A stretch of 64,000 nt of DNA from Lamellibrachia columna (lineage: Eukaryota > Annelida > Polychaeta > Sabellida > Siboglinidae). A program made the translations under genes and the position numbers. This document shows positions 1-12,129 of this stretch, in pieces; position 1 is the stretch's first letter, and each line of letters starts with the position of its first letter. The DNA is taken from positions 34,633,527 through 34,697,526 of the forward strand of contig OY759271.1 of NCBI GenBank assembly GCA_963662155.1, written 5' to 3'. The notes under the pieces were generated by a model. That model was given only the letters and a program-made list of their open reading frames with translations. It was not told the DNA's origin and made no database searches.

Positions 1-244
1 TAATCTCTTTTTGTCATGACTGGTACCCCAGGAGTTAATTATGACATAATTTTTTACTGTTACCCACACACAATAAATTATTACTGGTGCATTACATTCG
101 TACAACCCAGAAAATGCCAGTGAGTCTTGCCTCTGGTGTATGTCTCATCCAATTACAATTACATGAACATTTCCCTGTTACCATATATGAGACACCATCA
201 ATGCGAGACGCTGTTACACATCAGGCTGAATGTAGGGCATTACA
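1..244. other. Intron, left edge, nothing recognised
   Basis: Intron sequence downstream of the last visible twitchin exon. I see no coding signal, mobile element or RNA gene. The rest of the Ig domain begun at 694-577 must lie to the left of the window. Confidence 0.5.
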
Positions 245-600
245 CAGAGGGTACTGAGCATGTGGGCGGAGTTACTGACCATGTGATAGTGGGCGGGGTA
301 ACTGACCATGTGATAGTGGGCGGAGTTACTGACCATGTGATAGTGGGCGGAGTTACTGACCATGTGATAGTGGGCGGAGTTACTGACCATGTGATAGTAG
401 GTGGGGTAATTGACCATGTGATAGTAGGTGGGGTCACTGACCATGTGATAGTGGGCAGAGTTACTGACCATGTGATAGTGGGCAGAGTTACTGACCATGT
501 GATAGTGGGCAGAGTTACTGACCATGTGATAGTGGGCAGGGTAACTGACCATGTGATAGTAGGTGGGATTACTGACCATGTGATAGTGGGCGGGGTGGCG
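245..600 (-). repeat. 27-bp minisatellite copied from the end of the Ig14 exon and its donor
   Basis: About twelve tandem 27-base units run from the exon at 577-694 into the intron. On the minus strand each unit carries CACTATCACATGGTCAGT. That is the last coding bases of the exon (codons for PTITW) followed by its donor GTCAGT or a close variant (GTCAAT). The unit is nine codons long, so the reading frame stays open through all copies. The copy beside the exon is the presumed functional one. Confidence 0.9.
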
Positions 601-694
601 GCTAGCACCCTACACTTGAAGCTGATGACGCCACCCTCCTGGGCCACAGCGTTGTGTGGTTTCCTCACGAACCTCGGCCAAGCCTCACGGCGAT
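577..694 (-). CDS. twitchin: Twitchin exon: first half of the post-kinase Ig (Ig14)
   Basis: Joins the previous exon through a split Asp codon to give FDRREAWPRFVRKPHNAVA, then an Ig B-strand FKCRVLAATPP and the start of strand C, TITW. This is the position of the first Ig after the kinase in C. elegans twitchin, from memory. The acceptor is TTTCCAG. The 3' edge is uncertain: I place the donor at ACATG/GTCAGT, but that donor recurs every 27 bases in the adjoining array, so longer versions in steps of nine residues are possible. The domain is completed outside the window. Confidence 0.85.
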
Positions 695-3600
695 CTGGAA
701 ACAACATGACATTTGGAACATTTTATCTTCACCACTCAAGAATGATGAAACTATTAAAGAATTGTTTGGCATATATATATATATATATATGTGCCCCAAG
801 CTGTGAAAACCAGTGCTGAAGCTGGGGTTTTACCGATTGGCTGAAAATTTCTATTTTTCACATCACCGTGATGCTTATCAGAATATAGCATACAGCCTCC
901 AGGATAAATGCAATTACGATTGACATCAATATCACAATGTTAAGCTATATGTCATTTTGAAGCTCTATCAATGGTGCATCTGATAAACAAATATGTAAAA
1001 TATGACTTTTGGTCGAATCCAATAGCAAGGGATGCATATTTGTACGCTGACATCATGGTATGGCATTTTTGGTTAATTAACTTTACAACACTCCATGCTA
1101 TGTGTGGCAGGAATAATAAATATGCATGAGACAGGCGCCTACCGAAGTATGTCTGGAAAATGCCGTGATCTTTGGGTCGGGCTTTGCGCAGCGAGCTGAA
1201 GTTGGCGATACGACCAATGGCAGGCGTTGGCATGGGCCAGTCCATCTGTGAACAAAAACAACTACACACAGTTCAACTCCCTGAAGCGGCCACCCAAGTG
1301 ACGGGGATAAAGTGGACTGATTAGAGGGGTGGCCTGATTAGAGGGGTGGTCTGATTAGAGGGGTGGCCTGATTAGAGGTTTGTCAGATATACAGATATGG
1401 CAAAAACAGACCATGAAACGAGGGTGCCTATGTGGGGGAGTTCTACTCGCAACTCTTTTTTACAGTAGTCCCTGCCTTCAGTGGACACACCTGTTAAATT
1501 AGATTGTTGTCCACCTTAGCAGGGAAAGAAAAAAATGTGTCCGCTGTCTGTATCTAACAGGTGTCCGCTCATTACAGGGACGTTTACGTTGTAAAACACT
1601 CTGTACATTGAGAAACTGTCCGTACATAGTAGGTGTCCGCTGGTCAGAGGGTCCGCTGAAGGCAGGGACTACTGTAGTTGACCAGTACTTACGTATCTCT
1701 GCTTGATGGTCTCTCTGATCCTGCTGTATCTGCTGGCTGGGATGCGATGTTGTGAGTAATCATAGTCACCGGCCAGCCAGGAGTGTTCCATCGCATCGTG
1801 AACGGTCATGCGACGCCTGGGAGAAGAAGCACACAGATATACAGTAGCACCAATACAACGTGATGCATGATAATTGACCTTTATAATAACTAATTTGTCC
1901 AGTTTTTAATATAAAAAGTTGTTTAAAACTGCTTTTCCAAGCTTTTGTTAGGTTCACTTTGTGACCAGTGACTCAGATAACCACGTTCATGTCCGCCCTG
2001 TGTCAGTAATCTGGGTAGTGAAAGAACCACCGGGGGCAACATGCACCCTGGCAGTAATCTGGGTAGTGAAAGAACCACTGAGGGCAACATGCACCCTGGC
2101 AGTAATCTGGGTAGTGAAAGAACCATCAATGGCAACGTGCACCCTGGCAGTAATCTGGGTAGTGAAAGAACCACCGAGGGCTACATGCACCCTGGCAGTA
2201 ATCTGGGTAGTGAAAGAACCACCAATGGCTACATGCACCCTAGCAGTAATCTGGGTAGTGAAAGAACCACCGAGGGCTACATGCACCCTAGCAGTAATCT
2301 GGGTAGTGAAAGAACCACCAATGGCTACATGCACCCTGGCAGTAATCTGGGTAGTGAAAGAACCACCGAGGGCTACATGCACCCTGGCAGTAATCTGGGT
2401 AGTGAAAGAACCACCGAGGGCTACATGCACCCTAGCAGTAATCTGGGTAGTGAAAGAACCACCGAGGGCTACATGCACCCTGGCAGTAATCTGGGTAGTG
2501 AAAGAACCACCGAGGGCTACATGCACCCTAGCAGTAATCTGGGTAGTGAAAGAACCACCGAGGGCTACATGCACCCTGGCAGTAATCTGGGTAGTGAAAG
2601 AACCACCAATGGCTACATGCACCCTGGCAGTAATCTGGGTAGTGAAAGAACCACCAATGGCTACATGCACCCTAGCAGTAATCTGGGTAGTGAAAGAACC
2701 ACCGAGGGCTACATGCACCCTGGCAGTAATCTGGGTAGTGAAAGAACCACCGAGGGCTACATGCACCCTGGCAGTAATCTGGGTAGTGAAAGAACCACCG
2801 AGGGCAACATGCACCCTGGCAGTAATCTGGGTAGTGAAAGAACCACCGAGGACAAAGAGCACCCTGGCAGTAACCGCCCTCAGTATGATCATAGGTCAGT
2901 TTGGCGTAATATTCTATAAAAAAAGGCCGACTAGTTGAAAAGGTCTAATAAGATCAACAGAACCTGATAACTTATATAAACTTGTCAGTTAGTAGAATGT
3001 GCCGTGTCGAAAAATTTATTAGTACTCGACATTTAATACAAGCCAGAAGAAGGCTGGTTGATTGGACTATGCAATAGATTGTGTCGTTGTCAGTTGTGGT
3101 GACAATAATTTCAAGAGTTCAAGAGTATGTCCTGTACCACTGGACATGTCACTAATGTCACCCATGTCACCCGTGTCACACATCACCCATGTCACTCACT
3201 GGGGCTGTTTGATGATGAGTTTGCGGATGAAGTCCTTTGCCTGCTCAGAGATGCCCTTGAAGCTCTCTGAATCAAAGTCCCAGTCGCACTTGGAGACATT
3301 TTGCATTGTCTCCACGCTGTCCTCGCCCGCGAACGGGGACAGGCCACTCAAGCTGCAACAGGCCAGAAAACATGCACACAACGCCTAGAGAATGTGGATT
3401 AACAACTCTGGAGCCAAGGAGGTTAAGCGGAGATCAAATTGACATTTTTAAGATATATAACGTGTTTGGAAACAGTGACATGAAATTATTTTTATTTCTC
3501 ACTTAAGAAAGATAGTAGAACTAGAGGACACGAAGTAACATTAGTGAAGGATGAATGCTCACTTGATATCAGAAAGTACTCGTTCTCATAGAGGACAATA

Positions 3601-6600
3601 AATTAATGGAACAGATTATCTACAGATTGTGTCGATGCTAGCAGCGTTTAAAAATAAAATTGATAACTATCTCAGAATGGCAGGTTACACATAGATGAAA
3701 AATGGACTCTTGATAAGCTTCCTTATCTACTTGTCCAATTGGGCCATTTGTCTTGGATGGCAATCTTGGTAGTGTGTGTGTGTGTGTGTGCACTCGTGCA
3801 CATGTGCATACATGTGCATGCGTGCAACATTTTATGATGTGTGCATGCACACATGCACTCAAGTGAACGTACTACTTTTAAAATCAATCACATACCCCTC
3901 CGAGTTGGTTAAATTGATTACACACGAGTAAATTATTCACATGTAATACGGCCACATTTGAAAAAGGTGGCCGTCATAACTAACATTAGAACAAATGTAA
4001 TCAATGCTATTGCTCGGGCAACCTTTCAAATAGTTATGACGTGCATGTGACAACCATTACAGTATATATACCATGACACAACATTTGAGGATACCTAGAG
4101 CATTCCTGGTGTGTATTTGAGTAACATGTACCATGGACGCTCTACAAGGACACTTACAGTATGTATGCAAGGACACCAACGGCCCACATGTCTGTGTAGA
4201 AGCCCACTGCATCATGGTCTACAATCTCTGGTGCCGCGAACTCTGCCGTTGCTGTGGTGATCTTCACGACCTGCTCCGGGTCGAGTTTGGCAGCGAGGCC
4301 GAAGTCAATCATCTTCACATTTGTGCTCTTTTTTGTCTCGCACAGAATATTCTCAGGCTGCAAGGCAGATGGTACGGCTCAAGAGCATTGTGGGATGGGA
4401 GGAGCACAGTTGCCTTGTGGAATTGGAGGAGCCTAGTTGCATTGTGGGATGGGAGGAGCAGTTACATTCTGGGAAGACTGACTGCCTTCATGCTTCAAAC
4501 AGGCCAACATATTTGTTATATATCTCTACTCGTGGAAACATTGCTTAATTTATTGTAGATTAAATTTTGCGTGGAAATATCATATGGAATTTTTACACCA
4601 TAATTATAATCTACCAAAACTAGACTAGACAAGAGTATTGAGAAAAAGAAATGCTTAGTTACGAACGAGTTGACACTGTAAGAGCTGTCAGATAGCGCTG
4701 GGCGTACCTTGATGTCGAGGTGGACGATGTTGTGTTCGTGCATGTGACACAGTCCCTCGCACACCTGGCGGATGTAGTCGACCACCTCACCCTCGTTCAT
4801 CTTGTAGTCCTCCGCTGCGATGCGGTCAAACAGCTCACCTCCAGACAGACTGTAAGGCGGGGACAACGCAATGTCAACATCAATGTTGATGGCATGAATT
4901 TTATAGGCTTAGTAGATGTTGAGGTATTGATGAAGAGACACTAAGGAGAGTAATAAAGACATAAATGATGACAATGATTACAATTGTTTTGTTGGTGTTG
5001 ATGAATGACAATATCAGCTGAGGTAAGAATGTAAGAATGAGGATACTGATAGGAATATGTTCTTCAAACGTAATGAAGACAGTAGAACATGAGGGCACAA
5101 AGCAGCATTAATTTAAGGATCAGTGTAGGTTGGATATGAGAAAGTACTCATTCTCACAGAGGGTGATAAATGAATGGAACAAACTGTCAAATGATTGTGT
5201 TAATGTTAGTAGTGTGAATATGTTTAAAATAAAATTGATAGCTATCTGATAAGGGCAGGCTATACATAGATGATTGTTGTTGGACTCTCAATAAGGGTGG
5301 GCTATACATAGATGATTGTTGTTGGACTCTCAATAAGGGTGGGCTATACATAGATGATTGTTGTTGGACTCTCCAGAAGGGCGGGCTATACATAGATGAT
5401 TGTTGTTGGACTCTCAATAAGGGTGGGCTATACATAGATGATTGTTGTTGGACTCTCAATAAGGGTGGGCTATACATAGATGATTGTTGTTGGACTCTCC
5501 ATAAGGGCGGGCTATACATAGATGATTGTTGTTGGACTCTCCATAAGGGCGGGCTATACATAGATGATTGTTGTTGGACTCTCAATAAGGGCGGGCTATA
5601 CATAGATGATTGTTGTTGGACTCTCCATAAGGGCGGGCTATACATAGATGATTGTTGTTGGACTCTCCATAAGGGCGGGCTATACATAGATGATTGTTGT
5701 TGGACTCTCAATAAGGGCGGGCTATACATAGATGATTGTTGTTGGACTCTCAATAAGGGCGGGCTATACATAGATGATTGTTGTTGGACTCTCCATAAGG
5801 GCGGGCTATACATAGATGATTGTTGTTGGACTCTCCATAAGGGCGGGCTATACATAGATGATTGTTGTTGGACTCTCAATAAGGGCGGGCTATACATAGA
5901 TGATTGTTGTTGGACTCTCAATAAGGGCGGGCTATACATAGATGATTGTTGTTGGACTCTCAATAAGGGTGGGTTATATATAGATGATTGTTGTTGGACT
6001 CTCAATAAGGGCGGGCTATACATAGATGATTGTTGTTGGACTCTCAATAAGGGTGGGTTATATATAGATGATTGTTTCTGGACTCTCAATAAGCCAATGG
6101 CTTCCTTGTTCACTTGCCATCTGGAACTTGTAGTTTTGGATAGCTATCTTGTTAAATCTACTTAACAAACAGTCCAGTACTTACTACTCCAGAACGAGCA
6201 CTATTTCGTGCTTATCTTCGAATGCGTCATGCAAGTTGAGCAGTTTCTGGTGGTGCAGGCTATTCATAATGTTGATCTCTCCCTTCACGATCGCCTTGTC
6301 AGCGGGGTAGGGCGTGTTGATGAACTTCGCCACAAACGTCCTGCCTGTCGACTTCTCTGTTGCCCTGTGCACTACGCCAAAGGCACCACTGAAAACAATA
6401 TTCTGCGATGTGTTCAAACAGGGAGATTTATGTTTAATGTTTATTAATTGATATAGCACAAAACGTATACAATGATAATCTTTGGTGCTGACCACGATAT
6501 ATTACAAAAATAAAAAATATTATAGATTTATAGTATTAATGAACAGATACACATGTACTTATAAATAATGGCTGATTTACTTATATACAGGTGGATTACT

Positions 6601-9600
6601 GTCATGATAAAAAGTTCTTAATCACATGGAATAATGACAATTATTAAAATAAAACATTTCATACAGTGTACCCATTGAGCATTTTAAATGATTTAGAAAA
6701 AACAAACCTTCCCAGTTCTTCGTGTATGTCATAGTACTCGTTGATATCTCCTGGTCTGATCTCCACTGGCTGCGGTTTGATCTTAGACCACAGATCATAG
6801 TCTGAAAGTGAACAGCGCTGTCAGAATTGGCTACAAACCCAGTGAAAGCCATTCTTCTCCAAGCAAATAAACGTCTCATATGTTGGTAGAAGTGCACACG
6901 TTACAAACAATTAATACATTTCAACTAAATGAGTCACAGATTTTTTATTCATAAACATATATCCAGCTAACTACAGTCACACCTCGTTATTACGCGGATT
7001 CGGATATAACGAGGTCGGTCGTGGACCCCGATTTTCTGCCGCCAGGGGAAAATGCCAAATGGGCCTGCTTAAACCTACTTTGAGTATTCTCAAGACACAT
7101 TAGGCGAACAGTGTCAATAAACGAGTATCAACGTGTTGTTTGTCTTGCGCTGTCGCCGACATCAATCGCTGTCGCTGGCTTTGCTTCGACGGTTTGTAAA
7201 TTGCAATCAAGATTCACAAATACGCCTCGCGTAAGAATCAGATAAATAGTTTTAAACGCATTTTGTATGCAATACCAACATAACACTAGGGTGAAATGAC
7301 ATGCTTCCATTACATCCTAAATTTAATCGTTTTTGCGATGCGAAACCAACATGCCAAATTCCTAACCCAAGGCTCTACCGGTGCGCAAAAATACGAATTC
7401 GTCATCCGCATATGAAACGATGAATCGATGTTAAGTGGTGCGGAATAAATTTATGCTTTGGTTGAGATCGGTTGAAAGACGAAGTGAAACAATTATTAAT
7501 TCTACCTATTGTCGTTTTCTGTGTTTTATCAGCTTACATACTACGTTTGTCAAATCATATACGTTTTCGGCTGCTCAGATCCAGGTTATTATTTTCGATT
7601 CGTAGGCCTATTGGCCCAGTACATCATCATTGTAGTAGATCTATTCCATAAGGCATAATGATATACGTAAATGTTTTATTCAGTTCAAGAATCAACAGAG
7701 TGTGACATTTAAAAATAATACACGTTGATGCTAGCATAATAAGTTTAATAACTGCACGTTGGCGTATAAGACAGTGCTGCTTCGACAGCGTTCATGGACT
7801 TGGTGCAGCGATCGCCGTTGTTTAGTAGCTCCCTGGTGGCAGATATGAGAACACCTAACGCGTCTTGCATACAGCACGGTCCGATATCGTGGACCCCGAC
7901 CACCGTTTTATAACGAGGCGCCACTGTACACAAATTCGATTCATATGATTTAGAATGAGGAATTGAACAGCAGTGTCTTGAAAGCCACAGTATAAAATAT
8001 GTAATGTATACATAACTGAGTTGTCTGCTAACACCCGTCAAGCAGATTCTTGCTGTTGATACTTACAGAATCGGTCGTAGTCGAGTATCTTGGGCCCGGT
8101 GTACTTTCCTCTCACGCGCTTGCCAGTGTCGTCTGAAAGAACACATCAAGTCTCAAGTAATTATACTCCAAACAGCCCAATCTTGCGCTAAAGCAGGAGT
8201 TTGTGGAGGATTGTGCACATGCCTTGTGGTTAACTAAACATCTGGGCGCGCAATTTTAATGTTAGTCAACGTTTTGATTTTTTGGATTGGTGTGTGGAAA
8301 CTGTCCTTGTCTTGCACTCCATTGACAGTTTTTACATACATCATCAACATGAAGGGAAAGAGGTCACCATATCACAAGTGTCTGCTTACTTTGGCAAACA
8401 TGCTCATATCACATTGTAGTATATCCCAGTACACACTCTTCAGATATAATAAATGTTCATTGTTCTGAGAGCTATAGAGCCATATCCTGGACACTTCTGT
8501 CAGGTTCTGCCAGTCCACAGTAGATTACCCATATATGGGGTATTTTAATTCCCCCTAGCAAAGGCACCAGAAAGGTCTATGTTTTTATTATCCCATCTGA
8601 AAGAATAATTTACAACTTCCTTTTCAAGTGCCACATGCTAGGCAAGTCGACAATTAAAACACACAAACATTTTAGTAAATAACTCAGGTGCCTGTTTCAG
8701 CACATACCTTGTGATAACACTAGCCTTATCTTTGCCTTATCTTTGAACTGCCACGAAAGCTTTATCATGTTGCATTTCTAGAAAGACTATTTATTAAATG
8801 GGTTCATTTACTATGCCACATATTGAGTAAAACCAAGTGGAATCTGTTAATAAGTGTGAGTGTACCCTCGACTGGAAGCCCCTTCCTCTTGCGCCCTTCT
8901 TCCACCGTCTCTGTCTTGAAGACAGATGTCGGTTCACACGGCTCGCTGCGACCGTAGAAGTTCTCTGCAGTCACTCGGAACTGGTAGTCCTTGCACGGTG
9001 ACAGACCCTCAATCGTTGCAAACGTGAATCTGTTGTTACATAAATACAAAAAAAATACAGGCTGGCTATGATTCGGAATAAGCTAGCAAACATGTTTACA
9101 TAACAGTTGTTAACTATAACAGTTATGTTAACTCCACAGTATGAATAATATGAACCATGAATGATCTTTTTAAATATTTTTTTTTCGATGCATTGACATG
9201 ACATATTCATTAACAAAATCACAATTTTGTAAGCTCACAACAGCTTAAGACATCCAAACATACAGATTAAGTTTTCACTTCTGAACAAATTCTGGAGCTG
9301 TTATATTTTAAACAGAAAACAAGAAGTCTCATGACCATCCACATTCAGTGACTGAGTTTCTAGATGATTGTGTCTGAAGATGACATCATGCTGACTATGT
9401 GACCTCTACCCTGTATAATTGACCTCTGACCTGTTGACACAGCAGCGAATCCAGCTGTTCATGGGCGGCTCCAACTTCTCAATGATGTACTGCGTGATGA
9501 AGCTGCCTCCATCATTGAGTGGCGGTTTCCATGACAACATCACAGAGTCGTGGTAGATGTTCTCTGTCTGCAGGTAGCGGGGCGGATCTGGGCAGTCTAA

Positions 9601-12098
9601 AATACAGGCGACAGTTGTGTGGTAAACAGTGGTAGGTTGGGGCATTCTGAAATACAGGTGACAGTTGTGTGGTAACCAGTGGAGGGTTCGGGCAGTCTGA
9701 AATACAAGCGACAGTTGTGTGGTAAATAGTGGAGGGTTCGGGCAGTCTGAAACACAGGTGACAGTTGTGTGGTAAACAGTGGAAGGTTGGGGCAGTCTAA
9801 AATACAGGCGACAGTTGTGTGGTAAACAGTGGAGGGTTGGGGCAGTCTGAAATACAGGTGACAGTTGTGTGGTAACCAGTGGAGGGCTGTGGCAGTCTGA
9901 AATACAGGTGACAGTTGTGTGGTAAACAGTGGAGGGTTGTGGCAGTCTGAAACACAGGCGACAGTTGTGTGGTAAACAGTGGAGGGTTCGGGCAGTCTGA
10001 AATACAGGCGACAGTTGTGTGGTAAACAGTGGAGGGTTGTGGCAGTCTGAAATACAGGTGACAGTTGTGTGGTAAACAGTGGAGGGTTCGGGCAGTCTGA
10101 AACACAGGTGACAGTTGTGTGGTAAACAGTGGAGGGTTGTGGCAGTCTGAAATACAGGTGACAGTTGTGTGGTGAACAGTGGAGGGTTGGGGCAGTCTGA
10201 AATACAGGCGACAGTTGTGTGGTAAACAGTGGAGGGTTGTGGCAGATGTGAAATACAGGCAACAGTTGTGTGGTAAACAGTGGAGGGTTGTGGCAGATGC
10301 GAAATACAGACAACAGTTGTGTGGTAAACGGTGGAGGGTTGTGGCAGTCTGAAACACAGGTGACAGTTGTGTGGTAAACAGTGGAGGGTTGTGGCAGTCT
10401 GAAATACAGGTGACAGTTGTGTGGTGAACAGTGGAGGGTTGGGGCAGTCTGAAATACAGGCGACAGTTGTGTGGTAAACAGTGGAGGGTTGTGGCAGATG
10501 TGAAATACAGGTGACAGTTGTGTGGTAAACAGTGGAGGGTTGTGGCAGATGTGAAATACAGGTGACAGTTGTGTGGTAAACAGTGGAGGGTTGTGGCAGT
10601 CTGAAAAACAGGCAACAGTTGTGTGGTAAACAGTGGAGGGTTGTGGCAGTCTGAAACACAGGTGACAGTTGTGTGGTAAACAGTGGAGGGTTGTGGCAGT
10701 CTGAAACACAGGTGACAGTTGTGTGGTAAACAGTGGAGGGTTGTGGCAGTCTGAAACACAGGTGACAGTTGTGTGGTAAACAGTGGAGGGTTGGGGCAGT
10801 CTGAAATAGAGGCGACAGTTGTGTGGTAAACAGTGGAGGGTTGGGGCAGTCTGAAATAGAGGCAACAGTTGTGTGGTAAACAGTGGAGGGTTGTGGCAGT
10901 CTGAAACACAGGTGACAGTTGTGTGGTAAACAGTGGAGGGTTGTGGCAGTCTGAAACACAGGTGACAGTTGTGTGGTAAACAGTGGAGGGTTGGGGCAGT
11001 CTGAAATAGAGGCGACAGTTGTGTGGTAAACAGTGGAGGGTTGTGGCAGTCTGAAATAGAGGCAACAGTTGTGTGGTAAACAGTGGAGGGTTGTGGCAGT
11101 CTGAAACACAGGTGACAGTTGTGTGGTAAACAGTGGAGGGTTGGGGCAGTCTGAAATAGAGGCGACAGTTGTGTGGTAAACAGTGGAGGGTTGGGGCAGT
11201 CTGAAATAGAGGCAACAGTTGTGTGGTAAACAGTGGAGGGTTGGGGCAGTCTGAAATAGAGGCACTGTTGTTGGCAATCTTGTTAAATCTTATCATCTAC
11301 ACACTGCCTATGCCAAGAAGAATAATGTTGACAACACGCACCATTGATGGCAATCTTGATGACAGCTGAATCTACGCCGAGGTCGTTCTCCAGTTGAAGA
11401 TGGTATGGTCCGTCGTCAGTCTTCTCCGCAGCCTTGATGGAGAGGATGGCGTGTCTGTCTCCCGTCTCAACCCGGTAGTGGCTGCTTCCTTCCAGCTCTT
11501 CCCCATCCCTCGTCCAACGGACCTTCGGCTTGGGGTAGCCAGTGAAAGGGATCTTCAGTATGATTTCCTCTCCCTTCTCAAAGGATGACAGCTCCTGGAA
11601 GCGAGGAGGCACCTTGATCTTCGGGGGAGCTGTGGGGAACAAAGAGGATCAGATGACAACATTTGTTCAGTATTCTAATCACAACACTTCAAAACTATTT
11701 ATCATGTTTAAAAATCAAGACTTTATGTGCAGTGTTTTTATTTCCAAGCCCAAGAACTGTTTTCTGGGTGCACGCACGCATGCACCACATACCATATTCG
11801 ACCTATTAAGCGTACATGCCCTAATTAATGTACACCCCCCTTTTTAATCAGCAAGATCCATGATTATAGTAATTTGACTAGTGTGGAACAACTGAAAAGT
11901 GTCGGCATTTGGTGTTAAACAGTTGGCACCACTTTTGAGTAGTTCTACCCTAGTCACTGAATAACACTAGTGCTAGACCGTATTGTCTAGAGAAAACAAA
12001 TGTTGGTGTACACTTATAAGAACACTTATAAGAACAGAATCCTTGGCCCAATTTTTTTCAAGCGTACTGTATGTTTATTAGGTTGAATACAGTGCGTG

Positions 12099-12129
<31 letters not shown>

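Noticed and set aside
127..819. A 230-codon plus frame with DHVIVGGVT repeats
   Set aside because: Antisense of the 27-base donor array.
1143..1245. ATG at the start of the regulatory-tail exon as a gene start
   Set aside because: The preceding kinase exon ends in phase 0 directly before it, and the kinase tail reads continuously across the junction.
1961..2938. Plus and minus frames of about 300 codons with a 16-residue repeat
   Set aside because: Open because the 48-base unit is a multiple of three and free of stops; no start context, splice or domain evidence.
5187..6113. A 308-codon frame with a 14-residue QQQSSMYSPP-type repeat
   Set aside because: Antisense translation of the amplified LINE tail.
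9406..11277. A 623-codon minus frame and two overlapping frames of 422 and 499 codons
   Set aside because: They are the three translations of the 50-base array. Only the last 55 or so codons of the longest one are the real Fn15 exon.
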